Shown: one piece after another, positions 36,334-47,584 of the stretch
Layout of the letters: each line of letters begins with the position of its first letter
Numbering within the stretch: the stretch's first letter is position 1
DNA from: Diaporthe sp. PMI_573
Lineage: Eukaryota; Ascomycota; Sordariomycetes; Diaporthales; Diaporthaceae
Assembly (NCBI GenBank): GCA_021399435.1
Contig: JAJTUP010000084.1
Coordinates: 62,001-126,000 of the forward strand
Direction of reading: 5' to 3'
DNA length: 64,000 nt
Made by a program: the position numbers and the translations under genes
Notes under the pieces: model-generated
The model's input: the letters and a program-made list of their open reading frames with translations, nothing else
The model's database searches: none
Told to the model about the DNA's origin: nothing

Positions 36334-37914
36334 AATTCTCTTTATACTTAAAAAGAATGGAAAGCTACAACTTTATATAAACTATTATTAACTAAATAAT
36401 ATTACTATTAAAAACTACTACCTGCTTCCCTTAGTATAAGAACTTAGGGACTAACTGTAAGAATCCTAAGTGTTTATAGCCTTAAACCTTAAAAGAGCCT
36501 ATAACCTTATTAGGATAAAAAAGGACGAAGAATACAAGATAGTATTTTAAACATACTATAAACACTTTAAATACCTAGTTATGCTATTTAAATTAACTAA
36601 TATACTTATATTATTCTAAGCTATAATTAACTATATTTTTAAAGAATATTTAAACATCTTTATTATTATATATTTAAATAATATTCTTATCTACTTTAAA
36701 ATACCTAAAGATTATTAGGAATATATGCATAAAGTATTATAAAAGCTATAAAATATAAAGCTACTAGTTAAATTAAAGAAAAGCAAGTTTTATATAAAGA
36801 AAGTTAATTATCTTAGGTATATTATATAACTTAAAGAAATTATAATGCAAGCATTAAAAATTAAGGTAATTAGGGATTAGCTTATACCTATAAATGTTAA
36901 AGAAGTACAAGGATTTCTTAAATATATTAACTTCTACTAATAGTTTATTAAAGGTTATAAAAGGCTAGCAAAGCTGCTTATAAACCTTACTAAATAAGAT
37001 AATAAGTTTAAATAAACTTAAAAGGTATAAAACACCTTTAATATAATAACCTAAAAGATTTTAGAAGAACTAATACTAGTTAAAGTAAACCCTAATAAGA
37101 TTTATAAAGTTAAGATAAATGTATTAAACTTTATAATAAAAGGGCAACTAAGTTAATAAGATAACTAAGGCAAATTACACCTTATTGCATTCTTCTTAAA
37201 AAAACTTAGCAGGCTAAAACTTAACTACCTAATATATAATAAGGAACTAATAGTAATTATTAAAGCCTTTAAAGAATAATAATACTACCTTATTGAAGCT
37301 AAACATTAAATTTAAGTTTATATAAATTATAAAAATCTTACCTACTTTATAATAATAACGAAAATTAATAAACACTAAATTAAATAGGTAGAATTCTTAT
37401 CTTAATTTAATCTTAAGATTACCTATTATAAGGGATTTAAGAATAGACAAGCAAATACACTTAGTAGATAGCTAAACCACTTATAAAAGGTTCCATTAGA
37501 AATATAAAGTATCTTTAAGATTACTACTAACGGAAACCTCTTGCAAAAGCCTTAACAACTAACTATAATACTTTAATTAGAAGTTAACCCTAACTAGAAC
37601 AATAAACTTAAAACATCCTACTAGTAGCTATTAAACTAAGATAAGAAAGAACTAGTAGAAGATAAAGAAATATTCTATTATGGAAAACAACTTTTTATAC
37701 TTATAAACCTATAAAGGAAACTTACCTAAAGGATTTATAAAGTACTAGCATATAGCTACTAAGGAATTATAGCAACTATAAAATAAATCTAGTAATATTA
37801 CAACTTTCTAAGAATAAAAAGAAAAGTTTAAAAGGTTATTTAAAACTACAACATATATTATAAGAGTAAAACTGTATAATATAAGCCTTACAGCCTATTA
37901 TAACCTTTACTAGT

Positions 37915-38447
37915 TCTGAAGGTTGGTGGATCGAATGGGTCAGGTAGCAGTAGGGTGCACTGAGGTCTTGTTGGGACGCTTGAGAATGGTTTGGACAACT
38001 TTGCATTGAATTTGAGTGGGCTTCTGTCAGCCCTCCTCACAGTCCCTCCGACATCGTCTCAACCCTGGGCACGCTGCGGTTGGCTCTGGTGCAGGAATGG
38101 AGGGGCCGGAAAATTCGGCCCTCAGACCCACCATCTTTGGCTTCAAACAGCCAGCCAACCCTAACCCTGACAGTAACCAAACTAAATACAGATAAACTTC
38201 AGAAATCAGGCTATCTAATAAACTAGGTTACATGCTTTTTGGGTAAGAAATAAGGGGAATGCAGAGGTTCGAAGTTAGGGTCTTACAATAGCCCAAAAAA
38301 TCGACTCACGGCCACCAAACTCATCTGCCGGCGCGCACGCCACATAGGCACTTAGCCGAAAAAAGTGCCAAGTCTAGGGTAACTCCCTACGTGAAGTCTA
38401 GGGTAACCCCTTACGTGCAGCGCCCACACAAGCGTTTCCGTTTAACA
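37915..38447 (-). mobile_element. Element X copy 3 (533 bp, intact target duplication)
   Basis: Reverse orientation, starting tctgaaggttgg and ending ccgtttaaca. It is flanked by CTAGT on both sides (37910-37914 and 38448-38452), which defines the element's ends and its 5-bp target duplication. It splits the integrase of G2. Confidence 0.9.
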
Positions 38448-38903
38448 CTAGTACCTAAAGAACTATAGTAATTAGTTAGCCTAAACTTTATTATTAAGTT
38501 ACCTTTATTTAAGGAACCTATAATAAGAGTATAATATAATAGCATCCTAATTATTATAAACTAATTTATAAGATACACCTACTTCCTACTATACTAAGAA
38601 GCTAGCAGCATAAACGCCCTGGCTTATATGTTTATTTAAATAATTATTAGCAACTATAGGATACTTATAAAAATCATCTTTAATAAAGGTATAGTGTTTA
38701 CCTTAAACTTCTAGCAGTCCCTTACTAGTTAGCTAAAAGCTAAGTTAAAACTCTTTATAGCATTCTACTTTAAATAGACAAACAAACAAAACAACTAAAT
38801 TAAATCTTAAAATAATACCTACAAAGCTATGTTAACTACTAATAGAATAATTAGGTACTACTTTTACTTATAGCATAATTTACTTATAATAGTATAAATA
38901 CTA

Positions 38904-40764
38904 ACGTGAAACACCACCGAGCGGCGCACCTTATCGAACAGCGCGCTTTTTTAGAAACTATTATAATCCACATTTCAACCACGTTTTCTTACGCTACACT
39001 TAAAAATGGGCAAAACAAAAGAATCCATTATTTAGCTTACTATCTAAGCTATTTAAAGAGACCTAAAACTAAGCATATAATATGCATCTTAAATGTACGC
39101 TATACCTGAAACAACCCTCCGCTTTAAAATGGCCGGCTGAACTGCGCGATAAGATACCCACCCTAACTGTAAGAGATTAATAAAAATAGAAGAGGAGGTT
39201 CTTATTTAATATATTCTTAATTAGGATTCCCAAGAATATTCGCTTATCCTTACTAATATAGAAGATATAGCTAATATACTATTATATAACCGTAATGGTG
39301 GTACTATAAGGAAGCATTAGGCGCAAAGATTTATCGCATTAGAACCACATCTTAAAACACGTGTTAATCGCATGTACGACTACTAAAGGACCCTATATAA
39401 AGATTTAAACATAATAAACGCGTAGTTTAACCTTATTATAAACATATAAGCAAAATATAGGATCCTAAATAATAATACCTACAACTTTAATAAGACAAGC
39501 TTTATAATAGGTGTTAGTTTACTAAAAATAGTAGTTACTAGTGTAGATTAACGTGGATAAGCAAAATTAATACAGCTTAGAAATTAGTAATAAGCAACAG
39601 CTATTAAATTTATTAGTGTAAACAGTTAATATAGGCTGCTAATATTAGTTGTAAAGGCTAAGGTTCACCTTGCAAGTTGGTATATTAAGGGCGGCATTCC
39701 TAATAACTAAGTTATTAAAATAAGCCTAAATGGATAAACAACTGATAAAATTGCTTTAGTATAAATTAAGCATTTTAATAAATGCATTATATTATGGAAA
39801 AAGGGTGCATATTAACTGTTAATTCTTAACGGCCATAGGAGCCACCATTTAACAGATTTTAAAAGATTTTGCAGCAAGAAGAAGATTATTACTTTCTATA
39901 TACCTCTTTATTTATCTTATTTACTTTAGCTACTAAATGTTAGGTATTTTAATGCGTTAAAAAAGGCGTATGGTAGAGAAATTAACTAATATAACAAGGC
40001 TTAGATTATATATATTAATAAGATAAAGTTCTTCCTTGCCTTCCACGTTGTATATAAACGGGTTTTCAGGTTAAAAACTATTAAAGGAGGTTTTAAAGGA
40101 GCAGGTCTTATTCCACTTAACTAGGAAGTAATACTTTCTAAGCTGGATATTAAGTTACGAACACTACCATTACAGCTAGGCTCCCTAGCACTACCAGCAC
40201 CTTAGGCCTCTTAAACACCATACAACTTAACGTAGGTAGTTTCTTAATCAACTTTAATTAAAGATTAAATCTCCCATTATTAGGGAAGCTCCCTAACACT
40301 AATTTTAACTACTATTAACCGATTGGCGAAAAGTATACAGTTATTAGCCCACATGGTATCCCTGCTAATATAGGAGAATAAAACCCTTTAAGATATAAAT
40401 GCAGCACTTTTAAAGCATCGCTTAGCTAAAAGAACATATCTGTAGTTAAAAGGGTCGCTTACTACTTAGGAAGCTAGGGAAATAATTAATTTAAATGCAA
40501 AGGGGAAGCAGCCAGCTGGTAAAATAAGTGGTAGCACTACTGAGGCGGTTCGCCGCAAACCAACTATGCGATAGTATAGCAACTGCAGAAAGCTAGGGCA
40601 TAATATGCGAACATATGAAAAAGATAAAGAATTATCTAATATATTTAATTCTAAGTAGTTTTGGTTAATTTTAATTGATATGGTGCTGCAATTTAGGTTG
40701 TTATAGTTGTGGTTTAGAAAAGCGCGCCGTTCGATAGGGTGCGCCGCTTAGTGGTGTTTTACAT
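38904..40764 (+). mobile_element. Pogo-type DDE transposon nested in G2 integrase
   Basis: An 1861-bp element with inverted repeats of about 47 bp, starting acgtgaaacaccac on the left and ending gtggtgttttacat on the right. It is flanked by TA (38902-38903 and 40765-40766). The transposase reads on plus with many stops. Near 39480-39500 the text YNFNKTSF stands where the family has YNFDETGF. Near 39819-39840 LILNGHRSHH stands for LILDGHESH. Later pieces are YFNALKKAYGREI and FKGAGLIPLN. Both catalytic Asp positions are Asn through G-to-A changes, so it is inactive. This is a different family from the two Fot/pogo copies. Confidence 0.92.
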
Positions 40765-41100
40765 TAGTACAACTAAAAGATTATTATTTTATACCAACTA
40801 TATGCTAAAACTTAAAGCATATAATAAGCTTATAAAAGAATTAGAAGCCTAATTAGTAATAGATTAAATAATAGAAATTAAGAAACTATATAAAGAACTA
40901 TAATAAGAATTACTCTTTATATAAGAACAAATAACTACCTATATAAATAAGAAAAGGTTAAAAAAACTAACCTTAAAGGAGAAAAATAAAGTCTACTTAT
41001 TTTGTAAAAACATTAAAACTAAGCAACCAAATAATAAACTAAACTATAAAAAGCTAAAACTATTTTATATTATAAAAATACTTTTTAAAGGTTAACTTTA

Positions 41101-42240
41101 AACTCTTATTATCTAAAATATACAAATATGTAATTTATTATATACTGCCATTAAGGCAAATACATCCCTTAGCTTATATGCTCCTTAATATTTGAACTAA
41201 CTAGCACTTAACCCAAATTTTTCGTTTAAAGTAATAAATCAGTTTAGTTGTAAAGATCCATCTAGCTACCCCTATAAACTATAGGAAGGACATTACAGTA
41301 AGATACTAGGGGTAGCCAGCTGGGCAAACTGTTCAGCTTCCCGCACCATCCAAAATGATTAATTATATGTTACTTAAAGATAGTTATATTTTGTAGGCCT
41401 ATAATGCTAAATCGCTAAACTCTACAAGGGATGGAAGCATACATTTCTGCTGCCATTTAGCTAGCGCCTAATGAGTTGTAACTAATAATTATTACTATCT
41501 TAGTCCCTAATTCCATATGCTAAGCAACAACTAATTAACAAACAGAGTGCTATTAACCTAATGTAAAACTTAACCCCATAAGGCTACAGGTTTATACAAC
41601 CTGTAAAGGATTTAGTATATTATACAGCTTAAATTAACTAAACTTAATAATAACCCCAGTTAAAAACATTAATATTAGCCATTTCTTACTAGTAACTTAA
41701 TCTAATAATAAAATATATAAAGCTAATTATCCAGCTTATTATCCTATTAATAGGAAGAACTTTAGCAGGAAGCTTTAATTTATATTAGCTAAGCTACTAC
41801 CATGCTATACTACTTATCTACTTACACTAAGCTTAATAAAAGCAGCTTTATATTATAAAGGATTATATATATTTAATCTAAATATAAGTCTACTAAGTTG
41901 CTATATAATAAAAACATACCAATTTGCATTTATTACTAGTTTAAATGGTTTTTACATTTAACCTAACTATATGCCTACTATATGTATGCCTTAACCATTA
42001 TGTAACCTATCTTACTTCCTTACAACCTCCACATTAAGGGGTTACCTTATACAACTAATCTTACAAAAAGTTCCTACTTTAATAACTTGCTATTACTTAT
42101 AAGATTATAACCGACTTAGATATATCACTAGCATGGAAATCTATAGCCCCACATCACTTAAGTGGTTTTAATCCTTCATAAAGCTAGGCATAGCCACAAT
42201 TTATGTGAAAATCCATGCAGTATATACATGGATTGTGGAG
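41101..42240. other. AT-rich stretch, no gene recognised
   Basis: Stop-dense in all frames. 41230-41360 is slightly richer in G and C (ccatctagctacccctataa, then aaactgttcagcttccc). It may be a remnant of the missing right end of G2 or of another element. I see no repeat that pairs with the rest of the window. Confidence 0.45.
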
Positions 42241-42722
42241 CTATCTGGAAAGCTGGGGGGGACATGGAGCGCAAGGAAGTGGGGAACAAGCTATGGGGAC
42301 TAGCCTAGCGTGCTAATATAGTAGACAATTTGCGTAGGATCAGCTTGGAACAAACTGTGGATCTAGGAGGGCGCGTAAGAAGGGGGAATTGTGCGCAGCA
42401 TAAAATAGTAGAGCATTTACATCCAACCGGACCTCCCGCGCTGCCGCCCCAACTCGGGCGCCCTTGTTTTAGCCCCACCTCTATCAGTGGCCAACCACTA
42501 AGTCATTAAACCTTGCTAAGCCCTTGCCTCCAGATGAAAGGTGTGCCAGATAGTACCCACACTCAAAGTGGCTCAGAACTTAGTCACATCAATAGCATGA
42601 CTTCGCCTGCTCCAGAAGACTGACTGACCGTCTGGTCTTGAGTAATTTACACTGCATATACTCCCTGCCGCTCTCGCTGTCGTGATCTTGATAATCAGCA
42701 CTCGACGCAGCGTGTCCCCCTC

Positions 42723-43082
42723 TTGAAGCTCTTCTTTCACATCTTGTCTCAAGCCTCCCAGTTCTATGCCTACCCCCCTGCACCGGAAATGCAACCTGTG
42801 GTCCCCGTCATGGCTCAGAGACGTTCACAACGACAGGCTAGCAGGCAGGCCACATATTTGATAACCACCATGGCTGGTGTTTCGAAGAAGCCCGGAGTCT
42901 CGAAGCCCAGGCCGCCGAAGGGCATGCTCAAGGCCCAGGGTAGAAGCCACAGCAAGCGGCTCTCTGAAGCCAAAGACGCCAGACGACTTGCGACGACCTT
43001 GAGGATTGTAGATGACCCAATCCAATGTTTCAACAGATGTACATTCTCCTCCCTTCTCCCTCTCCCGTTCTTCTCTGCTTAA
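42723..43082 (+). CDS. Hypothetical small basic protein
   Basis: An open frame of 119 codons at the start of the GC-rich island. The central part (VSKKPGVSKPRPPKGMLK and the following Arg/Lys-rich stretch) is strongly basic. No domain, signal peptide or membrane segment is recognised. Other frames over the same bases are open too, so coding is unproven. An inner ATG at 42790 or 42811 would omit the unlikely hydrophobic start. Confidence 0.22.
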   Translation: MKLFFHILSQASQFYAYPPAPEMQPVVPVMAQRRSQRQASRQATYLITTMAGVSKKPGVSKPRPPKGMLKAQGRSHSKRLSEAKDARRLATTLRIVDDPIQCFNRCTFSSLLPLPFFSA

Positions 43083-43194
43083 GAAAAGCTTACCTGATAA
43101 CGATACGGACAATAGTCAAGGACCACGACAAGAGCTTTTTCTAAAGGAGCTTTTGTAAGGCTACCATGACTTCTTTAACCGACAAGGTAAGAAC

Positions 43195-43644
43195 TTGGTC
43201 CTAGAAGACACCCAAGTTTTATCTAAGATTGGTTTGCCGACAGTGGACCGGGCTTTATTATGGGGGTCGAGGCTTTTTGAGGGGGACGAGGGTGAGGGTG
43301 AGGACCAAGACGAAGACGAGGATGAGGGCGAGGGCGAGGGCGAGGGCGAGGACGAAAACAAGAAGATGATACACGGACAACCATGCTGGCCGCCAAATAT
43401 GGGCATCACTGGCATGTGCTCGCAGCTGGTCACAATGGATGCTACTGGTCGTGTTGATTTGCAGTACGACGCATATTGCCTTTGTGAACACTTTAATACG
43501 CGCTGGCATGTGCTGAAGGATAAGGGCCGACTATACCTGGTTTATAACTGTTGGAGCGATATGGATTGGTACCTTGAGGTAAAAGGCAAGCACCCCGGTC
43601 TTTGGGTTGATCTCAGTAAGCATATTTCCATGCGTACCTACTAA
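43195..43644 (+). CDS. Hypothetical acidic-repeat protein
   Basis: A 149-codon open frame. Residues about 29-54 are almost only Gly, Asp and Glu, encoded by a gagggc hexamer repeat (43320-43350). The C-terminal half is different and rich in aromatic residues and Cys (YDAYCLCEHFNTRWHV, YNCWSDMDWYLEVKG). Similar-looking text (MFWNLDNPTC, YKGFPRVIFSGG) follows in another frame at about 43730-43890, so the original gene may have been longer and is now broken. An ATG at 43166 followed by gtaaga might be an earlier first exon, but the implied intron would be only about 40 nt. No family recognised. Confidence 0.35.
   Translation: MVLEDTQVLSKIGLPTVDRALLWGSRLFEGDEGEGEDQDEDEDEGEGEGEGEDENKKMIHGQPCWPPNMGITGMCSQLVTMDATGRVDLQYDAYCLCEHFNTRWHVLKDKGRLYLVYNCWSDMDWYLEVKGKHPGLWVDLSKHISMRTY
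43320..43352 (+). repeat. gagggc hexamer repeat
   Basis: A short in-frame microsatellite-like run inside the acidic open frame; it encodes alternating Glu and Gly. Confidence 0.7.
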
Positions 43645-44013
43645 CTAGGGGAAATGGTCCTTTGGAAACTTATCTTAATACAACAACTCTTGTTCCGTAT
43701 TAAGGCTACTTTTGGGGCCCTGTTATGTATGGATAATGATTCTTATTAGTGTGTTTGGTCCTATATGTTTTGGAACTTGGATAATCCTACATGCAGCCTA
43801 GATATCTGGGACTACAAGGGCTTTCCCCGGGTGATCTTCAGTGGTGGAAAGAGGCCAGTAGAGAGGCCCTACAGCTTTTGGACTGGTTGACCGGGGAAAA
43901 CTGCCCCCATCCGTACGGTTATGCGCCCTGCGGAGATTTTGTACTGTAGCACCTAACTATATGCTAAACATTGGGTCTATGATTGCCCGGTGGCACGGCT
44001 CTGAAAAAGTCTG

Positions 44014-44944
44014 GTGCCCCAGGTGTTAGGTTATACTTTACATGATGTGAGCCACAGGCGTGATGATGAATTTGACCACCTTGCTCTACCTCATGGATTG
44101 AAGAAAGTAAAGTTTTGGAGTGGTTGCTCTGGGACATTGGCGAAGTTGGATCATACTACCTGTGATTACGTTGACTTTAGAACCGCTCCATTTCAACAAC
44201 AGAAAGAATGAGTGCATCCACAAGAAATCTCGCAAGTCAGCCTGGGTTGCGCCAGAGTCAGATGAAGATACCGAAGACTCTTTTGGACTAAGGATGTATG
44301 GACTCCTCTTCACATCAAGATACCTGAGAATCTATGCTTACCGAGATCTTAGGGGTGTTCTTGGATACGGCTCCGTGGGGCGTCAATGTGCTCGACTAGC
44401 CAAGGCGTTAGGCATGGATGTGCACGCCTTTACATTTCATGAGCGGCCAACGCCGGAATCTCGCAAAGATGACTCCTACACCGAACCTGGTCTGGGAGAT
44501 CCGCTTGGCGAATTTCCGTCAAAGTGGCTCTTCGGAGAGGACCAGCTTAACGACTTCCTGGAGGGTCTCGACTTGCTTGTAATAATCCTACCACTCACCT
44601 CCCAAACCAGAGGGATGATAGGACGTGAGCAGTTTGAGATTCTTGGGAAAAGGAAGGCGTTTGTGAGCAATGTGGGCAGAGGCCCGATTATCAACACAGA
44701 CGATTTGGTAGAAGCACTCGAAGCTGGCACGATTAGAGGGGCAGCTCTGGATGTGACAGACCCGGAGCCGTTGCCCTCGGATCACCCACTATGGAAGGCT
44801 AAGAACGTCATCATAACCCCTCATGTCAGCGGAAACTCAAACCACTACAACGAGAGAGCTCTACGGATCTTGGCTGAGAACCTAAAGCGACACGTAGCGG
44901 GCAAAGAGTTGATGAATAAGGTAAACAGGTCATTAGGGTATTGA
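44014..44944 (+). pseudogene. D-2-hydroxyacid dehydrogenase, N-terminally degraded
   Basis: The C-terminal NAD-binding domain is well preserved in the frame ending at 44944. Reading WVAPESDEDTEDSFGLR, then a probable 57-nt intron (44296-44352, GTATGG to TTAG), then MGVLGYGSVGRQCARLAKALGM restores the Rossmann GxGxxG. The substrate/NAD Arg lies in VSNVGRGPIIN, the acidic residue in DPEPLPSDHPLW, and the catalytic His in ITPHVSGNS. The family oxidises or reduces 2-hydroxy/2-oxo acids with NAD(P). The N-terminal substrate domain (about 130-150 residues) cannot be followed. The frame 44014-44211 (LPHGLKKVKFWSGCSG) may be part of it, but it runs into a stop and the usual loop after it is absent. 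The intron is a multiple of three without stops, so it would also read through. Confidence 0.62.
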
Positions 44945-45459
44945 AAGACCTAGGAAGATTAGAATGTCATGATGGAATGTAATGCATGGAAACTGGTTGT
45001 TTTCGGAAGGCTGTTCCCTTAAAGACGGCAATCTATACTCAACCAAGGTATTCTCATTAATAAAGCATTAAAGATGCCGTTCTAAGCGCGCAAAGCAAAT
45101 TAGTACAACTGCCAGTCCGGGCATCTTTCCAAAGTCTTTGCCGAGTAAAGATCAAACGCAAAGCTAATTCCCTTAATTCAATTATCCCCTCTTTACAATT
45201 ATCTCAGTGAATTCTGTATCACTAATAAACAACCTGGTGCCGGAATACGAATTGCCCCCCTCGACTGTGCGGTGCCTATCCCGACGGACTCCGGGTGGGT
45301 TCCCGGGTCATTTGTGAACATGTGAACGCCGGCCTCCGACCTCTTGCCGGGCTTAACTTTTCTGCAGGTATGCCCGATTTATCTCGGTTGCTGGTCCGGC
45401 TATTCGTGGCTTCTGACTCACAAATGCTCGTGCCCTTCGACACCATTATGCGAGCGACG
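44945..45459. other. Intergenic stretch, no gene recognised
   Basis: 3' flank of the dehydrogenase relic. A short frame on minus (45276-45488) has no recognisable content. It ends at the TA target of the second Fot/pogo copy. Confidence 0.4.
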
Positions 45460-45461
45460 TA

Positions 45462-45502
45462 ACGTGCCCGGCCCGGATCTCGGCCCACCCCCGTTCTCGG
45501 CC
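45462..45502 (+). repeat. Left terminal inverted repeat of Fot/pogo copy 2
   Basis: Identical to the left repeat of copy 1 and an exact inverse of 47272-47312. Unmutated although the interior is heavily RIP-mutated. Confidence 0.93.
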
Positions 45503-47271
45503 ACCTTCCGTTACTTATGCCGCCTTTGCCGTAACGCCGATACCGCCGCTACTATAATAGTTGACCCCGTTTCTAATGGTGTTTCTAACTCTTCTAACCT
45601 GTCGCTATTTTCTAGTACTATGCCGGCTTCTATTTAGGTCCTCTAAATAGCCTTAATATCGGCAAAAAGCTTATTTAGGTTAAGTTAAACCATCTTTCTT
45701 TAGACTACCCTGCTAGCTTTAATTTAGCGTTCTAGCTTTTAAGCTTTTTATAAGGATATTGTTAGATTAATGTCTTTCTAGTCTTAGCTTTTGAGAATTT
45801 TCCTAAAGAAGAATCATTATATAGGGCTTGATTGCTTCTAATAAATATATTAGGCTACTATATTACATAGCTTTTGAGACTGCTTAGGGGTTGTAAAAGA
45901 GATTTCTTACAGTAGATAAAAATACTTATTAATATAGAAATAGCTGCTAAAGCTATTACTAGTAGCTAATTCTAGTAATTTTACTTTCTTTATATAGTTA
46001 TTTTTAATAAAGTGGCTTTTAAGTACCTTATGCTTAGATAATGGCTAAAGACCTATTACTTATTAGCTAAAATAGATATTTAACTCTATAAATATCTCTA
46101 TTTAGGCCTTATAATAGTAATAAAAGAATTATTTCTTTATTATAACTAATAATAAATTATACCCTCCTTATTAGCTAAGATGCTTTTTAAAGGCAGTTTT
46201 TAGAGGGCCAAAGATTACTATATCTAGCAGTTAAAATATATATAAGGTATAGGCTAGTAAAAAAACAATATATACCTTATTTAAGAAGTATTTTTATATA
46301 AAATCTACCATTATATATATATAGTACCTATTGATTACAAGAAGGCACCATTTAGATAGGTTCTCTAGCGCTATCTATAGAAAGACGATTTTTTAAAGCT
46401 AGTAGATAGTAATAAGTTACTCTATCTACTCCTTTTTTATCGCTATAAACTACTAGCTGTTATAATCTTTAAGGGCAATAGAAAACCACTATTACTAAAT
46501 ACTTAGTTTCTTAAAAATAATTAGAGGAATTAAAGACTTACCTATAGCAGAAATATATTTAAGGAAAGAGGTCTATACTCTTAAATTAAAGTCTTTTTAA
46601 AGAAGCTTACTACTATTAGAATAGCCAATAATTAGGGCCTTTTCTAACTTACCCTCTATAAGCCTACCCTTGTCAGCATTCTATCAATTAGCCAGCTTAA
46701 TTACCTTTATAATAGGTAGCCCTATAAAGTTAAACTATAACCTAATATTTTATTTAGTAGCTACTTTAAGCCGCTTTATTTTAATGCACTAATACTTACA
46801 GTTTTAGAGAATAAGTTAACAAAAGAAAAAGGCCCTTAGCTACTTTCTTTTAAGAGGAGCAACCTCCTTTCCCAAGGAGCCTAGATAGGCTACCAGGACC
46901 CTTATTTTCTATTAAGTTAAGGCATAGCTAAGGCTGCTTTAGTTAACCAAAAATATTGCTAATTAGTCCTCCTAATAGTTAGAAAAAATCCTTTAAGGGT
47001 TGGCGGCAATATAATAGCTTTGGCGGCTAGTAAGACAATTTTAAAATATTAAGTATAAAATATGTTAGATTCTAAAAGCCTTCCTAATAGGTATGCCATC
47101 TCTAACCACTATAATAGCGTTATGTATCTTAAGTTTACTATAGGGCTTTATAATAATAAAGATAATGCTTGGAAGAAGTTTGGTAATTAGAAAAAAAGTC
47201 CTTGTGGAGAAAACGTTAATTTTATAGGGGGTAGGTACAGACGCGTGTACGCGTAAACGCGGATGTGGGCC

Positions 47272-47312
47272 GGCCGAGAACGGGGGTGGGCCGAGATCCG
47301 GGCCGGGCACGT
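47272..47312 (-). repeat. Right terminal inverted repeat of Fot/pogo copy 2
   Basis: Exact reverse complement of the left repeat, followed by TA. Confidence 0.93.
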
Positions 47313-47314
47313 TA

Positions 47315-47584
47315 CCAATACATGTGCTCCGATTGACGCCTAGAACCTGTCGCCGACAGGGCGCGGACCGAAGAGTGCTCCACCTTGAAAGTTTTGCTTT
47401 TCTCCACACCAGTACTATGAGCTCATTAATTGGGCTCTTGCCATCTAGGGATGGCAAGCGGTTGGCCAAAGCGGATCTCGCACCGACCACCCGGCGAAAC
47501 CATATAAACACTCTTATGATCCAGTTCCCCCAAACCAAGACTCAGCACAGCTTCTTTTGATATAATCGCGCGTCATAAATCATC
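47315..47584 (+). promoter_or_regulatory. Promoter region of the ACS-like gene
   Basis: A TATA-like word catataaaca at 47501-47510 is followed by a pyrimidine-rich stretch (ccagttcccccaaacc) and the ATG at 47585 in the context aaatcatcATGtc. The transposon copy 2 ends at the upstream edge, so only about 270 bp separate it from the start codon. Its insertion may have altered upstream control. Confidence 0.4.

Larger units (their letters stand above)
32400..41100 (+). mobile_element. Gypsy retrotransposon relic G2, interrupted four times
   Basis: The order on plus is gag (about 32400-33540), a protease zone, RT (about 36340-36840), RNase H (about 37070-37460), and an integrase zinc-binding part near 37680-37905. 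The integrase core continues at 38448-38890 after an X element and the tail after the pogo element (40767-41090). Residual text is clear (KRIIHAALFLKEKVLA in gag, KLNNITIKNYYLLPL in RT) but stops occur every few codons. The RT YIDD box now reads YLNN (36671-36682), both Asp codons changed G to A. The 3' LTR is not recognisable, so the right boundary is approximate. Confidence 0.78.
45462..47312 (-). mobile_element. Fot/pogo-type transposon, copy 2
   Basis: A 1851-bp element with perfect 41-bp inverted repeats (45462-45502 and 47272-47312) of the same sequence as copy 1, flanked by TA (45460-45461 and 47313-47314). Side by side with copy 1 it carries many additional C-to-T and G-to-A changes. 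For example, the transposase N-terminal block near 47150-47060 reads KLKIHNAIIVVRDGIPIRKAFR where copy 1 has ELEMHDAIVAVRDGMPVREASR. It lies between the dehydrogenase relic and the ACS-like gene, about 270 bp upstream of the latter's start codon. Confidence 0.92.

Noticed and set aside
43161..43509. Minus-strand Ser/Pro- or Leu/Ala/Val-repeat frames
   Set aside because: They are complements of the gagggc-repeat acidic ORF on plus; no independent evidence.
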